Source of the DNA: an uncultured Oscillibacter sp.
GTDB taxonomy: Bacteria; Bacillota_A; Clostridia; Oscillospirales; Oscillospiraceae
Assembly: GCA_902462475.1 (NCBI GenBank)
Contig: CABQCB010000131.1
Span: forward strand, 1-5,590
Direction: 5' to 3'
Length of the DNA stretch: 5,590 nt
The notes beneath the pieces were generated by a model. It was given only the letters and a program-made list of their open reading frames with translations. It did not search any database and had not been told where the DNA came from. The position numbers and the translations under genes are program-made. Of the stretch, positions 3,595-5,590 are shown in pieces. Within the stretch, counting starts at the first letter, position 1. The number at the start of each line of letters is the position of its first letter.

Positions 3595-5553
3595 TCACGA
3601 GCCCGCAGGCTCGTTCATGGCCTCGGTGATATATTGCTTTCCGTAGAAGGCGTCATAGGTGACGGCCGAGCGCAGCTCCAAAATATGGCGCTGCTCCTCC
3701 GTCAAGGGCGCGTCCGCAGCTGAGGCGTAGGCCGTGCCCTCTCCGTCCACGAAATAGAGGTCCGTGTTGGTCAGAGAGAACTGGCTGACCTCATTTTGCA
3801 GCGCCCACCAGCGGCTCACCGGCGTGCCCAGCAGCTCCAGCAGCTGGGGCGCCAGGGCAGTGATGCTGCTCTCGCGCCGGGTGCCTGCCTGTCCCTGCAA
3901 AAGGGCCGGGTCGTTGGCCCAGATGAGGTAATCTGTGGAGTAGAGGTCGCTGACCTGCTCCGGTGTCCAGTCCGCCGCGTCGTTGGACGGGCACAGGCCC
4001 AGCTTGGTGTACACCGTATCTCCGTCCGTCATGAAGAGGTTGGGCCGGTGGTCCCCGAAGAACACCACGATGGTGGGCCGCTCCACCTCCCGCAGGGCGT
4101 CCGTCAGGGCGCCCAGGGCCTGGTCCGCCCGGGTGATGCCCTCCAGCATGACCCGCACGATGGCCATGTTCTCGTCGCTGAGGGTCTGGCTCTCCACGCC
4201 GATCTGGCACTCGTAGTTGAACTTCTCCGGGTCGAAGGGCTGGTGGTTCTCCATGGTGATGGCATAGAGGAAGGCGGGGCTGCCGGATGCGTTGATCTCT
4301 TCCATCTGGTGGAGTACTCCCTCAAAGAGGTAGGAATCCTTGAGGTAATAGCCGCCGTATACGCCGCCCTGCCAGTCAAAGCCTAGCTGCTGCACATCCT
4401 GGGAGAACAGGAGCTTGGAAAAGCCCATGCGGGGATAGGTGATGGTGCGGTTATAGAGGCTGTCGTTGTAGCCGTGGAGCATCTGGGCCGTGTAGCCCTG
4501 GTTCACCAGGGCCCAGGGCATGGCGTCCAGGCGGGAGTAGCTGTCATCCGACAAAAAGCAGATGTTGGTGCCGGGGTTGAAGTCCAGCCCCGTGATGCCC
4601 TGGAGCATGGACATCTCCAGGTAGCCTGTGCCGTAGCCCAGGTAATGGGAGTGGAACGTGCCGCTGATGCTCTCAGATTCCAGGGCGTGGAAGTTTTCCA
4701 ACGGGTCCCGCTCGTAGGTGAGGTCCGGCAGACGGGTCAGGTCGTAGAAGGACTCGGAGAGGATCATGATGACGTTGGGCGCCTCGCCGCTGCCCTCCCC
4801 GGCATGATAGTCCGCCGTCAGCTCGTCGATCTGGGAGAGCACATCCTCCATATACGCCTGGCTGTACCCCTCCGGCCCGGCCATGGACTGGAGGAAGCAG
4901 TCCCGCCAGAGGCTCAGGGTCAGTCCGTAGCGGTCGTGGCTCACGGAGGCGGCCGTGCGGGTATAGACGTCCACGCCGAACACAGGCCCCACCAGCTTCG
5001 CGCCCACGCCGCTGCAAAGGAACAGCCCCAGCACCAGGCACACGGCGCCGCAGCCCAGCCGTTCCCGCTTTTGCAGGCGCGTAAAGCGCCGGAGGAGCAC
5101 CAGCGCCCCCACGCACAGCACCAGGGCCACCAGGGCCATCCAGAAGTCCTTGGGGGGGCGCAGCTCTCCCGCCACGCCGGCCACCTCCCCCAGCTGACCG
5201 GCCATGCCGAAGTCTGCCGCCTCCAGAGGCGTGCCGTTGATGGCGTTTTTGAAGTAGTCCACCAAAGACAAGACCAGCGCCAGCACCGCCGTGATAGCGC
5301 CGCCGGCGGCCAATGACCCGGTGGCCGCGCCCAAGAAGGCGATGACCACGCCGTACAAAAGCCCCGTCAGCAAAAGATAGCCGGGACTTTCCACAAACCA
5401 GGGCCATACCTCCTGAAAAACGGAGCCGGTGACGATCCACTGTACCGCCACCGTCACCGCAAGGCCCATGGCCAGCGCCCCGGCGGCGAACAGGCACCGC
5501 CGCATCCAGGGCCGGGGAGCGGACTGTTTTTGTACTCTCTTTCCTGCTTTCAT
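3595..5553 (-). CDS. LTA synthase-family sulfatase-fold membrane enzyme
   Basis: The 652-residue protein has the LtaS architecture, five N-terminal membrane segments (roughly 19-42, 59-78, 80-100, 137-154, 168-188) and a large extracellular alkaline-phosphatase/sulfatase-type domain from about residue 255. LtaS enzymes transfer glycerol phosphate from phosphatidylglycerol to a growing teichoic acid chain on the outer membrane face. Visible metal and active-site elements are LSESFYD (Glu267), GTGYLE with Thr309 in the place of the nucleophilic Thr and Glu313, HGYNDSLYNR (360-369), ENHQPF (His437) and FFGDHRP (Asp501, His502). The length is normal. The ATG at 5553 precedes a basic segment and the first membrane helix; its ribosome site is weak (GGAAAAG five to twelve bases upstream). 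Only 37 upstream bases are present and no promoter can be called. A related glycerol-phosphate transferase or phosphatase/sulfatase activity is possible, since paralogues (LtaS, LtaP, YfnI types) share these motifs. Confidence 0.9.
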   Translation of the reverse strand: MKAGKRVQKQSAPRPWMRRCLFAAGALAMGLAVTVAVQWIVTGSVFQEVWPWFVESPGYLLLTGLLYGVVIAFLGAATGSLAAGGAITAVLALVLSLVDYFKNAINGTPLEAADFGMAGQLGEVAGVAGELRPPKDFWMALVALVLCVGALVLLRRFTRLQKRERLGCGAVCLVLGLFLCSGVGAKLVGPVFGVDVYTRTAASVSHDRYGLTLSLWRDCFLQSMAGPEGYSQAYMEDVLSQIDELTADYHAGEGSGEAPNVIMILSESFYDLTRLPDLTYERDPLENFHALESESISGTFHSHYLGYGTGYLEMSMLQGITGLDFNPGTNICFLSDDSYSRLDAMPWALVNQGYTAQMLHGYNDSLYNRTITYPRMGFSKLLFSQDVQQLGFDWQGGVYGGYYLKDSYLFEGVLHQMEEINASGSPAFLYAITMENHQPFDPEKFNYECQIGVESQTLSDENMAIVRVMLEGITRADQALGALTDALREVERPTIVVFFGDHRPNLFMTDGDTVYTKLGLCPSNDAADWTPEQVSDLYSTDYLIWANDPALLQGQAGTRRESSITALAPQLLELLGTPVSRWWALQNEVSQFSLTNTDLYFVDGEGTAYASAADAPLTEEQRHILELRSAVTYDAFYGKQYITEAMNEPAGS

Positions 5554-5590
5554 GTCTTTTCCACAAAACCTCAGAAATTGTTGAAGGCGG

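Noticed and set aside
4474..5316. A 280-codon plus-strand frame opposite the LTA synthase-like gene
   Set aside because: It is His/Gln/Gly/Ala-rich without motifs, and the minus strand has complete LtaS-family motifs and membrane segments over the same bases.

Overview
The window looks like chromosomal DNA from a GC-rich low-GC-phylum Firmicute, most likely an Oscillospiraceae-type gut Clostridium (Flavonifractor, Lawsonibacter or Intestinimonas-like). This is an inference from the strongly G/C-ending codons, the full-strength Shine-Dalgarno sites, the U-tailed intrinsic terminators, and the mix of a lipoprotein GH3 hexosaminidase, a long AlaX editing protein and an LTA-synthase-type enzyme. 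No mobile element, CRISPR array, rRNA or tRNA is visible.

Layout. Bases 1-142 are the last codons of aspartyl-tRNA synthetase (aspS), closed by a strong terminator at 152-188. A short AT-richer gap with a weak promoter and two copies of a TTGGTA...AATTTCACC element leads to a stand-alone 72-residue XRE-type regulator (266-484), with its own terminator at 493-521. Bases 522-852 hold no gene that I can support. They contain several hairpins, a perfect 16-bp palindrome and a -10 box that serves the next unit. A three-gene plus-strand unit follows: a secreted lipoprotein GH3 beta-N-acetylhexosaminidase (853-2016), a long-form alanyl-tRNA editing hydrolase (2056-3210) and a small DUF6881-like protein (3226-3531). 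It converges on a minus-strand LTA synthase-family sulfatase-fold membrane enzyme (3595-5553). A single bidirectional terminator (3557-3594) lies between the two and abuts the stop codon of the minus-strand gene. The last 37 bases are upstream of that gene.

How they fit together. Two of the genes act on the cell envelope: the GH3 enzyme probably trims GlcNAc from muropeptides outside the membrane, and the LTA synthase-like enzyme probably polymerises glycerol phosphate onto a lipid anchor. Two others serve translation: AspRS charges tRNA, and AlaX clears mischarged tRNA-Ala. The XRE protein looks like a single-gene, self-regulated unit. Most of the window is ordinary housekeeping content and I see no clear new multi-gene system. 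The parts most worth a second look are the repeated operator-like elements before the XRE gene and the hairpin-rich 522-804 stretch.
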